Shown piece by piece: positions 1 to 5,596 of a stretch of 6,098 bases of DNA. This DNA comes from Sulfuricurvum sp. IAE1. GTDB taxonomy: Bacteria; Campylobacterota; Campylobacteria; Campylobacterales; Sulfurimonadaceae. Position 1 is the first letter of the stretch. Each line of letters starts with the position of its first letter. The notes beneath the pieces were generated by a model. The model made no database searches. It saw only the letters and a program-made list of their open reading frames with translations, and was not told the DNA's origin. The stretch lies in the NCBI GenBank assembly GCA_945867285.1, contig CAMBHX010000097.1:1-6098 (forward strand), in the 5' to 3' direction. A program made the position numbers and the translations under genes.

Positions 1-198
1 GTCTCGCACATAGGTAAATCGTTTTTGACCATCTTCTAGGTGTCCATCAAACATATCCAGCGGTCGCACCCAAAGTCCATACTCACCATACAGTGCTCGA
101 TAGACAACTAAAACTTCACCTGTTTCAGAGTGCTGAGCTGTGCCAATTACGTGATAATCACATCCTTTGTAATGGCGGTAAATCCCTTCTTTAAGCAC
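1..198 (-). CDS. DUF1653 family protein, 3' end cut by window edge
   Basis: The 66 visible codons start VLKEGIYRHYKGCDYHVIG and go on with AQHSETGE, VVYRALYGEYGLWVRPLDMF and a closing RFTYVRD. This is the full pattern of the DUF1653 family (GIYRHYKG, HSET, VVYRALYG, LWVRP), small proteins of about 65–75 residues, so only the last few residues should be missing. The start is GTG (198–196), preceded by AAAAGG with a 6-nt spacer. It overlaps the last 8 nt of the upstream gene, so translation is probably coupled. The biochemical function of DUF1653 is not known to me. The compact domain rich in aromatic and charged residues suggests binding rather than catalysis, but that is a guess. It is the third gene of the ABC-F operon. 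The family call is secure; the function is open. Confidence 0.88.
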   Translation of the reverse strand, partial: MLKEGIYRHYKGCDYHVIGTAQHSETGEVLVVYRALYGEYGLWVRPLDMFDGHLEDGQKRFTYVRD

Positions 199-1024
199 TT
201 ACTACCTTTTGTACCAATGCGCTTATGCCCTCAACATTCAGTTTGCCTGAATTGGTCATCATGAGTATTGGATTCATGCAGTAGAGATTGTTGTCATACA
301 CTACCACGATAATCTCATCACCCTCTTGCAAAAAATTTGTCTCTCCAAAAGGGGTATAGCGTGTTGCACCGATACTGATTATGGCTGACGTAGGATTCCC
401 AGATTCTTTGAGATAATCGCTAATAGGCTCCAGCGGTCCGATGTTGCCTTGAGTATTGATTTGCTGACGCATCCACTCTAAGAGTTTAGTATAAAAATAG
501 CTATAACCTGTGAGTTCCACATCCTCACCATAACGCATCAATGCTCCATCTCGACGTAGAAATGAGGCGATGCGATAATGATCCATCACACCACCTGACT
601 CAAATGTATCGATAGGGATGAGTGTTGAGGAGAGCCCTTTAGAATTGATACCCCAATTTTTCTTGTGGCTGATTTTAGCAGCACCTTCAACACGTAACGA
701 ACAGTCATTATACGCACCAAAAAATCTAGGGATAATGGCAGTGACATTGCCTGACGTATCGTAGGTCAAATCACATACCAGTGCTACTTCGGGTTCGATT
801 TGGACATTGCATTTTTTCTCGGGAAGTATTAATGTATTAGCAGAGAGAGGAAATATTCCTAGAAAGTCACTACGATTAGGGATATAAAATGGGAACATCC
901 CTTTGGGGCCATTGGGATCATCGGTGATGACGTCGGAGAAGTCTGCACTTTCACCTGCTTGTTCGAGATGGAGGGCGAAATTACCTGCTACACCAAATCC
1001 TACAAAATTTTTATAGATGTCCAT
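191..1024 (-). CDS. DUF5718-like protein with a probable FAH-type fold
   Basis: This is a protein of 277 residues. I recall this family as DUF5718 (unknown function, frequent in Campylobacterota), with moderate certainty. Its motifs fall in the order of the fumarylacetoacetate hydrolase (FAH) fold. GVAGNFALHLEQAG (11–24) matches the FAH 'NYxDHxxExG' helix. LSANTLILPE (60–69) matches 'xGPGDPIxLP', and QIEPEVALV (75–83) matches 'xExELAVVIG'. GAYNDCSLR (103–111) matches 'GYTxANDVSxRD'. RRDGALMRYG (157–166) matches the 'NGExxQ' strand, and LQEGDEIIVVV (232–242) matches 'LxPGDVVxVxI'. E77, E79 and D107 would be the metal ligands. The ATG at 1024 is chosen because GGAGG lies 9 nt upstream and the fold begins there; the open frame upstream to 1135 only shadows the ABC-F gene. 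It overlaps ybiT by 14 nt and the DUF1653 gene by 8 nt. The substrate is unknown. The coding region is certain and the fold is inference. Confidence 0.85.
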   Translation of the reverse strand: MDIYKNFVGFGVAGNFALHLEQAGESADFSDVITDDPNGPKGMFPFYIPNRSDFLGIFPLSANTLILPEKKCNVQIEPEVALVCDLTYDTSGNVTAIIPRFFGAYNDCSLRVEGAAKISHKKNWGINSKGLSSTLIPIDTFESGGVMDHYRIASFLRRDGALMRYGEDVELTGYSYFYTKLLEWMRQQINTQGNIGPLEPISDYLKESGNPTSAIISIGATRYTPFGETNFLQEGDEIIVVVYDNNLYCMNPILMMTNSGKLNVEGISALVQKVVSA

Positions 1025-2615
1025 TAGCCTTTGCCTCCGCAAACTCTTCGTAACTTCCCTTGAAGTCGATATAGCTGCCATCAGCATGTAACTCGATGAT
1101 ACGTCCAGCAAACGCATCGAGCAATTCGCGGTCATGGCTTACACAGATGACATTACCCTCAAACTCTAACAATGCTTCACCTAGGGCGACAATAGCTTCG
1201 AGATCAAGATGATTGGTGGGCTCATCTAATACAAGGAAATTGCCCCCTTCGAGCATCATTTTTGAAAGCATCATACGATGTTTTTCTCCTCCTGAGATTT
1301 TTTCGACACTTTTTTCTTGCTGTTCGCCGTTAAACAACATACGTCCTAAACAGTTGCGAATTTCTGATATCTCTCGCTTAGGATCGAACCCGCGTAGCCA
1401 GTCGTAGAGTGTTCCATCACCTTTGATTTTATCAGTCGTATCTTGTGGAAAATACGATGGTTCAATCGTTGCACCCCATTTTACTGTCCCACTGACTGGT
1501 TTTAGCTCTTCCATAATGATTTTAAGCAGAGTTGTTTTACCTACACCATTTCCACCAATAACGGCAATTTTTTCACCTGGCTCAATACGTAAATTAACAT
1601 CATTGAGCACTTTAAGCTCATCAAAATTATGAGAAACACCCACAATATCTAACGCTTCATCTCCCATTTGACGTTTTGCCTTAAATACAATACTTGGGTC
1701 ACGACGACTGGAAGGTTTGATATCATCAATTGTGAGTTTGTCGAGTTGTTTTTGGCGTGACGTAGCTTGCTTAGCTTTGGAAGCATTAGCGCTAAATCGA
1801 CGTACACATGCTTCAAGCTGCTCTGTGTCTTTAACTTTTGTATCTCGATCTAGCTGTGCTTGGTTGGCCATTACAGTAGAAGCTAAGTACCAGTCATCAT
1901 AGGTTCCAGTAAATTCACGGATTTTTTGAAAATCAACATCCAAAATATTGGTCACAACCGCATTGATAAAGTGACGGTCATGAGAGATAATGACCAATGT
2001 CCCTTCGTGGCGCTGTAGTTCATTCTCTAGCCATCCAATTGTTTCAATATCAAGGTTATTGGTAGGCTCATCGAGAAAGAGTACATCAGGTTTTGGGTAG
2101 AGCACTTGTGCCAACAAAACTTTGAACTTCTCCGATGATGGCAAGCTTGACATCAAATCTTGATGATTCTCTGCTGCAATGCCCACATTTTCCAAGATTT
2201 TAGCAATTTGAACATCGTATTCATAAGTAGGGTCTTCTTCAACACTGATCATCTCTAGCTCTGCTAGACGATCGTTTGTCTTATCGTCTTCAAAATCTCC
2301 ATTAGCATACAGGTATTCTTTTTCTTTGATAGCATCATAGAGGCGCTTGTTGCCATATAAAACAGCATCTGCAATCGTAAAATCTTCAAAAGCAAACTGA
2401 TTTTGCCCCAAAACACCTACTTTAAGCCCTGATTCAACCGAAACATCACCGTCGTATTCTTTTATTTCACCACTCAAAATTTTCAAAAATGTGGTTTTTC
2501 CTGCGCCATTGGCCCCGATAAGACCATATCGTTTATGGCGATCAAGTTTGAGGTTGATACCCTCAAATAAAATTCGACTTCCAAAACGCATTGTTAATTT
2601 TGTGACTTGTACCAT
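1011..2615 (-). CDS. ybiT: ABC-F family ribosome-associated ATPase, YbiT type
   Basis: This is a soluble protein of 534 residues (E. coli YbiT is about 530) with two ABC ATPase domains and no membrane segments. Domain 1 has Walker A GANGAGKTT (34–42), Walker B with LDEPTNNLD (181–189; catalytic Glu183) and the H-switch SHDR (211–214). The inter-domain linker, about 230–315, carries RRFSANASKAKQATSRQKQ (272–290), a hallmark of the YbiT group. Domain 2 has Walker A GGNGVGKTT (354–362), signature ISGGEK (440–445), LDEPTNHLD (463–471; Glu465) and SHDR (493–496). The domain 1 signature is degenerate (LPSSEKFKVLLAQ, 158–170), as in E. coli YbiT, where the matching segment also lacks SGG. ABC-F proteins bind the ribosomal E site and affect translation or antibiotic resistance; nothing here points to resistance. 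It is the first gene of the minus-strand operon. Its ATG has only a weak purine stretch (GCGAG) about 10 nt upstream. Family certain; subgroup probable. Confidence 0.93.
   Translation of the reverse strand: MVQVTKLTMRFGSRILFEGINLKLDRHKRYGLIGANGAGKTTFLKILSGEIKEYDGDVSVESGLKVGVLGQNQFAFEDFTIADAVLYGNKRLYDAIKEKEYLYANGDFEDDKTNDRLAELEMISVEEDPTYEYDVQIAKILENVGIAAENHQDLMSSLPSSEKFKVLLAQVLYPKPDVLFLDEPTNNLDIETIGWLENELQRHEGTLVIISHDRHFINAVVTNILDVDFQKIREFTGTYDDWYLASTVMANQAQLDRDTKVKDTEQLEACVRRFSANASKAKQATSRQKQLDKLTIDDIKPSSRRDPSIVFKAKRQMGDEALDIVGVSHNFDELKVLNDVNLRIEPGEKIAVIGGNGVGKTTLLKIIMEELKPVSGTVKWGATIEPSYFPQDTTDKIKGDGTLYDWLRGFDPKREISEIRNCLGRMLFNGEQQEKSVEKISGGEKHRMMLSKMMLEGGNFLVLDEPTNHLDLEAIVALGEALLEFEGNVICVSHDRELLDAFAGRIIELHADGSYIDFKGSYEEFAEAKANGHL
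1034..1038 (-). promoter_or_regulatory. Strong Shine-Dalgarno inside ybiT that sets the DUF5718 start
   Basis: The minus strand reads GGAGG, then 9 nt, then the ATG at 1024–1022. The site lies inside the last codons of the ABC-F gene. It supports the internal ATG over the upstream in-frame Met codons, and it suggests re-initiation by ribosomes finishing the ABC-F gene. Confidence 0.75.
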
Positions 2616-2666
2616 ACTATATTACTCGCTTTGTGAACGGTTCTTAACGATCCTTATTTTGCCGCG

Positions 2667-2672
2667 ATTATA
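2667..2672 (-). promoter_or_regulatory. Sigma-70 type -10 box for the ybiT operon
   Basis: The minus strand reads GGC-TATAAT-CGCGGC, a perfect -10 hexamer about 50 nt before the ybiT ATG. This implies a start near 2660 and a leader of about 45 nt. No good -35 box lies 16–18 nt upstream; only a T-run (CTTTTT) is present, which fits Campylobacterota promoters that rely little on a -35. Confidence 0.6.
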
Positions 2673-2710
2673 GCCAAACCCATCTAAAAAGAGTCTTTTA
2701 CCCATATATA

Positions 2711-2731
2711 AGAATAGAGCAGTTAGAATAG
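2711..2731. repeat. Short direct repeat in the divergent ybiT/RRM spacer
   Basis: AGAATAG occurs at 2711–2717 and again at 2725–2731, separated by 7 nt. It lies between the divergent genes, and the second copy overlaps TAGAAT (2724–2729), a possible -10 box for the RRM gene without a clear -35. Such spacing could mark a regulator site, but a 7-bp repeat in AT-rich DNA may be chance. Confidence 0.25.
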
Positions 2732-2774
2732 TCTTCATGGATTATGCTTGAGCATTAGTTCGATTTTTTTCTCT

Positions 2775-2778
2775 GGAG
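2775..2778 (+). promoter_or_regulatory. Shine-Dalgarno that supports the GTG start of the RRM gene
   Basis: GGAG is followed by a 6-nt spacer and GTG at 2785. The only nearby ATG (2783–2785) is followed at once by TGA in its own frame, so GTG is the usable start. Confidence 0.7.
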
Positions 2779-2784
2779 TTCAAT

Positions 2785-3066
2785 GTGACACAAATTTATG
2801 TCGGGAATATTCCCTACGGTAAAGACGAAAATGATCTTAAAGATCTTTTTGCTCAATATGGCGAAGTACATTCAGTTAAATACGTTAATGACAAGGAAAC
2901 GGGACGTTTTCGCGGTTTTGCGTTTGTCGAAATGGTAAACAAAGATGATGCAAATAAAGCGATCACTGCGCTTGAAAAAAGTGATTTTGGTGGACGAACA
3001 CTTAATGTTAATGAAGCACGAGAACGTGCGCCACGCCCTCCACGTGAGCGTAATAACAACTGGTAA
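2785..3066 (+). CDS. Small single-RRM RNA-binding protein
   Basis: This 93-residue protein is one RNA recognition motif plus a short basic tail. RNP2 is IYVGNI (4–9) and RNP1 is RGFAFVEM (43–50). The RNA-stacking aromatics Y5, F45 and F47 are all present. The helix 1 pattern DLKDLFAQYGEV (17–28) and the KETGRFRGF loop are typical of bacterial RRM proteins (the Rbp group of cyanobacteria and similar proteins in Campylobacterota). After residue 78 comes a tail rich in Arg, Pro and Asn (ARERAPRPPRERNNNW), probably disordered and RNA-binding. Bacterial proteins of this type are thought to bind single-stranded RNA in the cytoplasm; the targets are unknown. It is transcribed away from ybiT and ends in its own hairpin, so it is probably monocistronic. 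Its promoter is not clear. Family certain; role unknown. Confidence 0.93.
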   Translation: MTQIYVGNIPYGKDENDLKDLFAQYGEVHSVKYVNDKETGRFRGFAFVEMVNKDDANKAITALEKSDFGGRTLNVNEARERAPRPPRERNNNW

Positions 3067-3085
3067 AAGCCTATGGGGCTTTTAC
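3063..3085 (+). terminator. Hairpin terminator overlapping the RRM stop codon
   Basis: GTAAAAGCC (3063–3071) pairs perfectly with GGCTTTTAC (3077–3085) around the loop TATGG. The TAA stop (3064–3066) lies inside the 5' arm. The 3' arm carries its own TTTT. A separate run of seven T at 3101–3107 is too far away to be the usual U-tract, so efficiency is uncertain. The AAAAGCC/GGCTTTT core could also work on the other strand. Confidence 0.7.
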
Positions 3086-3140
3086 TGTCTCTCTAATTTC
3101 TTTTTTTAATCTTCTATCTTTATTTAATTTTGGATTTATT

Positions 3141-3344
3141 ATGATATTTACCCTCACTGATGATTTTATTGAGCTTTATAAGCTACTGAAAGTTTTAGAT
3201 CTAGTTGATTCTGGGGGACAAGCTAAAATGCTTATTGAAGAAAACCATGTTTTTCGTAATGGCGAACTTGAAATGCGTAAGCGTGCGAAGATACTTCGTG
3301 GTGAGGAAATTCGTATCGGCGATGTTATTATTAATATCAAGTAA
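3141..3344 (+). CDS. S4-domain RNA-binding protein, YbcJ/YaaA-like
   Basis: This 67-residue protein consists of little more than an S4 RNA-binding domain (about 8–64). The core pattern is LLKVLDLVDSGGQAKMLIEE (15–34), then V37, RNGELEMRKRAKIL (39–52) and GEEIRIGD (54–61). The GGQAK segment and the RKRAKI strand match E. coli YbcJ (about 70 residues; GAQAK, TRKRCKI). This family is thought to bind structured RNA, perhaps rRNA, but has no fixed function. The basic face comes from K29, R39, R46, K47, R48 and K50. The ATG has a weak GGA 6 nt upstream. The 74-nt T-rich gap from the RRM gene contains that gene's terminator, so S4 expression needs readthrough or a promoter in the T-rich stretch (for example TATCTT at 3115–3120, weak). 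Family call secure; exact role unknown. Confidence 0.9.
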   Translation: MIFTLTDDFIELYKLLKVLDLVDSGGQAKMLIEENHVFRNGELEMRKRAKILRGEEIRIGDVIINIK

Positions 3345-3365
3345 AATCAACACTTGAAATTCTCA

Positions 3366-3491
3366 AAAAACATTAAGTTTTTCTAGCTTTAGGGGGTTGT
3401 ATGGACATTTCTCCCTGCCACTAAAACGGATGGATTTGTTTTCTAAAGAAACATTTTTGTTTCACAAAAAGCACTTCGCTTGTTTTAGTGC
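3366..3491. other. Intergenic spacer with nested inverted repeats
   Basis: The spacer between the S4 gene and ctpA (3345–3553) has no gene, but holds several perfect inverted repeats. AAAAAC/GTTTTT spans 3366–3382 and could be a weak terminator for the S4 gene. CACTAAAAC (3419–3427) pairs with GTTTTAGTG (3482–3490) over 54 nt. GAAACA/TGTTTC spans 3448–3463. TTTTTGT/ACAAAAA spans 3454–3470. GCACT (3471–3475) pairs with AGTGC (3487–3491). Several share bases, so they exclude one another. On the minus strand the last one reads as a stem followed by TTTTT, which is terminator-like. All lie upstream of the predicted ctpA start site, so they would be in the S4 3' UTR or a separate small RNA. AT-rich DNA gives many chance repeats. 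Confidence 0.4.
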
Positions 3492-3510
3492 ATAATTAGA
3501 AATTTTTAAC

Positions 3511-3516
3511 TATAAT
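3511..3516 (+). promoter_or_regulatory. -10 box of the ctpA-purCSQ operon
   Basis: A perfect TATAAT is preceded by AATTTTTAAC and sits 37 nt before the ctpA ATG. It predicts a start near 3523 and a leader of about 30 nt. No TTGACA-like box lies 16–18 nt upstream; the T-run just before the -10 fits known Campylobacter promoters. AAGG (3542–3545), 8 nt before the ATG, is the ribosome site. Confidence 0.6.
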
Positions 3517-3553
3517 TACAATTAAAATGAGCGTCTTCTAAAAGGTTAGACCA

Positions 3554-4879
3554 ATGAAAAACAAAAAGATGATGATTGCAGGTTTTCTGAGTGCTATTGG
3601 ACTTAGTCTTGTCCTCTCAACATCACTTGTGGCCAAGAGCGATACTCTTAGTAGCACAACCGAGGCAACAGCTGAAGCGTCACGTCTGCAATCTCTTGCC
3701 AAATTTACTAAAGTACTCAGTATTGTTGAGCAATATAATGTAGAAGGGTTGGGTATTGACCAACTTATCGATAAGTCGCTCCAAGGTTTATTGTCAAATC
3801 TGGATGCACACTCTAACTATTTGGACAAAAAAAGTTTTGATTCTCTCAAGAGCCAAACGGATGGTGAGTTTGGAGGTTTAGGTATAACGGTAGGGATGCG
3901 CGATAATGCTCTTACTGTAATTTCTCCTATAGAGGGGACGCCTGCCGATAAAGCTGGAATTAAAGCTGGAGATATTATTTTTAAAATCAACGATAAAGCA
4001 ACCTTGAGCATGACTATTGATGATGCGGTTGGTTTAATGCGGGGTACCCCAAAAACTCCTATAGATTTAACAATCGTCCGCAAAGGTGCTGGGGAACCAC
4101 TAAAAATCCATATTATTCGTGACATCATTACGGTCGAGTCTGTTTATGCTCGTACCATCGACGAAAATATTTTATATATTCGTGTTACGAGTTTTGATAA
4201 AAAAGTAGCAAATGATGTTAAAGCCGCGATTAAAAAACATAGTACTAAAAGTAAAGGAATTATACTTGATTTACGCAATAATCCAGGAGGGTTACTGGAT
4301 CAAGCTGTTGAACTTACTGATTTATTTGTTGACGAAGGGGTTATTGTCTCACAAAAAGGGCGAAATAAAAGTGATGATATTACTTACAGCGCTACCAAAA
4401 AAGCGACAATGACTATGCTTCCTCTTGTAGTAATGGTCAACGAAGGGTCAGCAAGTGCTTCTGAAATCGTGAGTGGTGCTATCCAAGACCTCAAGCGAGG
4501 TATTATTGTGGGGACAAAAACATTTGGCAAAGGTTCTGTCCAAGTTGTTATGCCTATTACTGATGCAGAAGCGATTAAGCTCACCATTGCCCGTTATTAC
4601 CTTCCAAGTGGGCGCACCATTCAAGCGGTAGGGGTTGTGCCTGATATTGAAGTAGATGCAGGTGAAATCAAAAAACACAATAATGGCTTCAATATCAAAG
4701 AGTCTGATTTGAAAAAACATCTCGAAAATGACGATCAAAAAGCTGATGGGATAGTTGATGTGACTGAAAATAATGCAACTAATAAAACCATTATTACCAA
4801 AGAGCAGCTAACTAAAGATATTCAACTTAAAGAGGGCGTTGGAATTTTAAAAGCTCTTATCATTACCAAAGGAAAATAG
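3554..4879 (+). CDS. ctpA: S41 family carboxy-terminal processing protease, exported
   Basis: This 441-residue serine protease trims proteins from their C-terminus in the periplasm. The N-terminus is a signal peptide: a basic MKNKK, a hydrophobic core (6–22) and a likely cut after LVA (25–27). A helical cap (about 45–100) precedes the PDZ domain (about 104–180: FGGLGITV, SPIEGTPADKAGIKAGDIIF, INDKA), which recognises substrate C-termini. The protease core follows, with LRNNPGGLL (240–248), GSASASE (298–304) and FGKGSVQ (324–330). Aligning by the 25-residue spacing seen in E. coli Prc and B. subtilis CtpB gives Ser301 and Lys326 as the catalytic dyad, with Gln330 as the third residue. LPSGRTIQAVGVVPDIEV (350–367) closes the core. 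A tail of about 70 residues rich in Lys, Asn and Asp (371–441) follows. The length is normal for the short CtpA class. purC starts 1 nt after the stop. The Campylobacter equivalent is Cj0511. Confidence 0.93.
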   Translation: MKNKKMMIAGFLSAIGLSLVLSTSLVAKSDTLSSTTEATAEASRLQSLAKFTKVLSIVEQYNVEGLGIDQLIDKSLQGLLSNLDAHSNYLDKKSFDSLKSQTDGEFGGLGITVGMRDNALTVISPIEGTPADKAGIKAGDIIFKINDKATLSMTIDDAVGLMRGTPKTPIDLTIVRKGAGEPLKIHIIRDIITVESVYARTIDENILYIRVTSFDKKVANDVKAAIKKHSTKSKGIILDLRNNPGGLLDQAVELTDLFVDEGVIVSQKGRNKSDDITYSATKKATMTMLPLVVMVNEGSASASEIVSGAIQDLKRGIIVGTKTFGKGSVQVVMPITDAEAIKLTIARYYLPSGRTIQAVGVVPDIEVDAGEIKKHNNGFNIKESDLKKHLENDDQKADGIVDVTENNATNKTIITKEQLTKDIQLKEGVGILKALIITKGK

Positions 4880-4880
4880 T

Positions 4881-5591
4881 ATGGAAAAACGTGAATTGAT
4901 CTATGAAGGAAAAGCGAAACTCCTTTATAATACTGATGACAAAAATCTTGTAATTGCTGAGTTTAAAGATGACTTGACTGCTTTTAATGGTGCCAAAAAA
5001 GACAGTGAAGCAGGTAAAGGTGCCCTTAACAACAAAATTTCTACAGAATTGTTTAAAATGCTGGCACAAAATGGCGTAGAGTCTCATTTTATTGAGATGC
5101 TTGATGATAATAATATGTTGTGTAAAAAAGTGGATATTATTATGATAGAAGTTATTGTCCGCAATGTTGCCACAGGGAGTTTGAGCAAAAATCTAGGTAT
5201 TCCTGATGGTAAAATTTTACCGTTTACGTTGGTCGAATTTGATTATAAAAACGATGCACTAGGTGATCCAAAGCTTAACGATCAGCATTGTTTGATTTTA
5301 GAACTTGTCAAAAATGAGGGTGAACTGGATTTATTGCGAGCGATGGCACGTCAAATCAACGATATTTTACGACCATTTTTTGCTACTAAAGGGCTTAATC
5401 TTGTTGATTTCAAGCTTGAATTTGGTCGTGACGAAAACGGAAACATTATTTTGGCAGATGAAATCAGTCCTGACAATTGTCGTTTTTGGGATTTAGAGAC
5501 AGGTGAAAAAATGGACAAAGACCGTTTTCGTCAAGGATTAGGTGGGCTTAAAGTGGCTTATGAAGAAGTACTAAAAAGAATAATAGGATAG
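4881..5591 (+). CDS. purC: SAICAR synthetase (phosphoribosylaminoimidazole-succinocarboxamide synthase)
   Basis: This cytoplasmic enzyme joins CAIR and aspartate with ATP to give SAICAR in IMP synthesis. The 236-residue length is that of the short bacterial form. Family motifs are LIYEGKAKLLY (6–16; nucleotide-binding loop), FKDDLTAFN (28–36), GKGALNNKIS (45–54), IEVIVRNVATGS (89–100), LVDFKLEFG (174–182), LADEISPDNCRFWD (191–204) and DKDRFRQGLGG (212–222). It is very close to the Campylobacter PurC pattern. One oddity is Met88, where the family signature usually has Pro (P-x-E before V-VRN). The start codon sits 1 nt after the ctpA stop with AAGGA 7 nt upstream inside ctpA, so it is translated from the ctpA transcript. 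No PurR-type operator or purine riboswitch is seen in front of the operon. Confidence 0.97.
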   Translation: MEKRELIYEGKAKLLYNTDDKNLVIAEFKDDLTAFNGAKKDSEAGKGALNNKISTELFKMLAQNGVESHFIEMLDDNNMLCKKVDIIMIEVIVRNVATGSLSKNLGIPDGKILPFTLVEFDYKNDALGDPKLNDQHCLILELVKNEGELDLLRAMARQINDILRPFFATKGLNLVDFKLEFGRDENGNIILADEISPDNCRFWDLETGEKMDKDRFRQGLGGLKVAYEEVLKRIIG

Positions 5592-5596
5592 TTACT

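Noticed and set aside
1025..1135. N-terminal extension of the DUF5718-like protein (MTANCSMRLL...)
   Set aside because: It lies wholly inside ybiT in another frame, has no matching family segment, and the strong GGAGG site points to the ATG at 1024.
1213..1902. Plus-strand open frames of 61–69 codons opposite ybiT
   Set aside because: They are shadows of a conserved ABC-F gene, with no ribosome sites or recognisable motifs.
2616..2784. Clear promoter for the RRM gene
   Set aside because: TAGAAT (2724–2729) and TATGCT (2743–2748) are possible -10 boxes, but neither has support from a -35 or extended motif, so no separate feature is called.
3401..3420. Purine riboswitch before the purine operon
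   Set aside because: The short G-rich/C-rich hairpin here lies upstream of the predicted transcription start and lacks the three-way junction pattern of purine riboswitches.
3419..3490. Integron attC site or mobile-element end from the CACTAAAAC/GTTTTAGTG pair
   Set aside because: The attC core bases (RYYYAAC...GTTRRRY) do not fit, there is no transposase or integrase, and no target duplication is visible.
3817..4738. Minus-strand open frames of 67–103 codons opposite ctpA
   Set aside because: The plus-strand reading has catalytic and PDZ motifs throughout; the opposite frames show no family pattern and no start signals.
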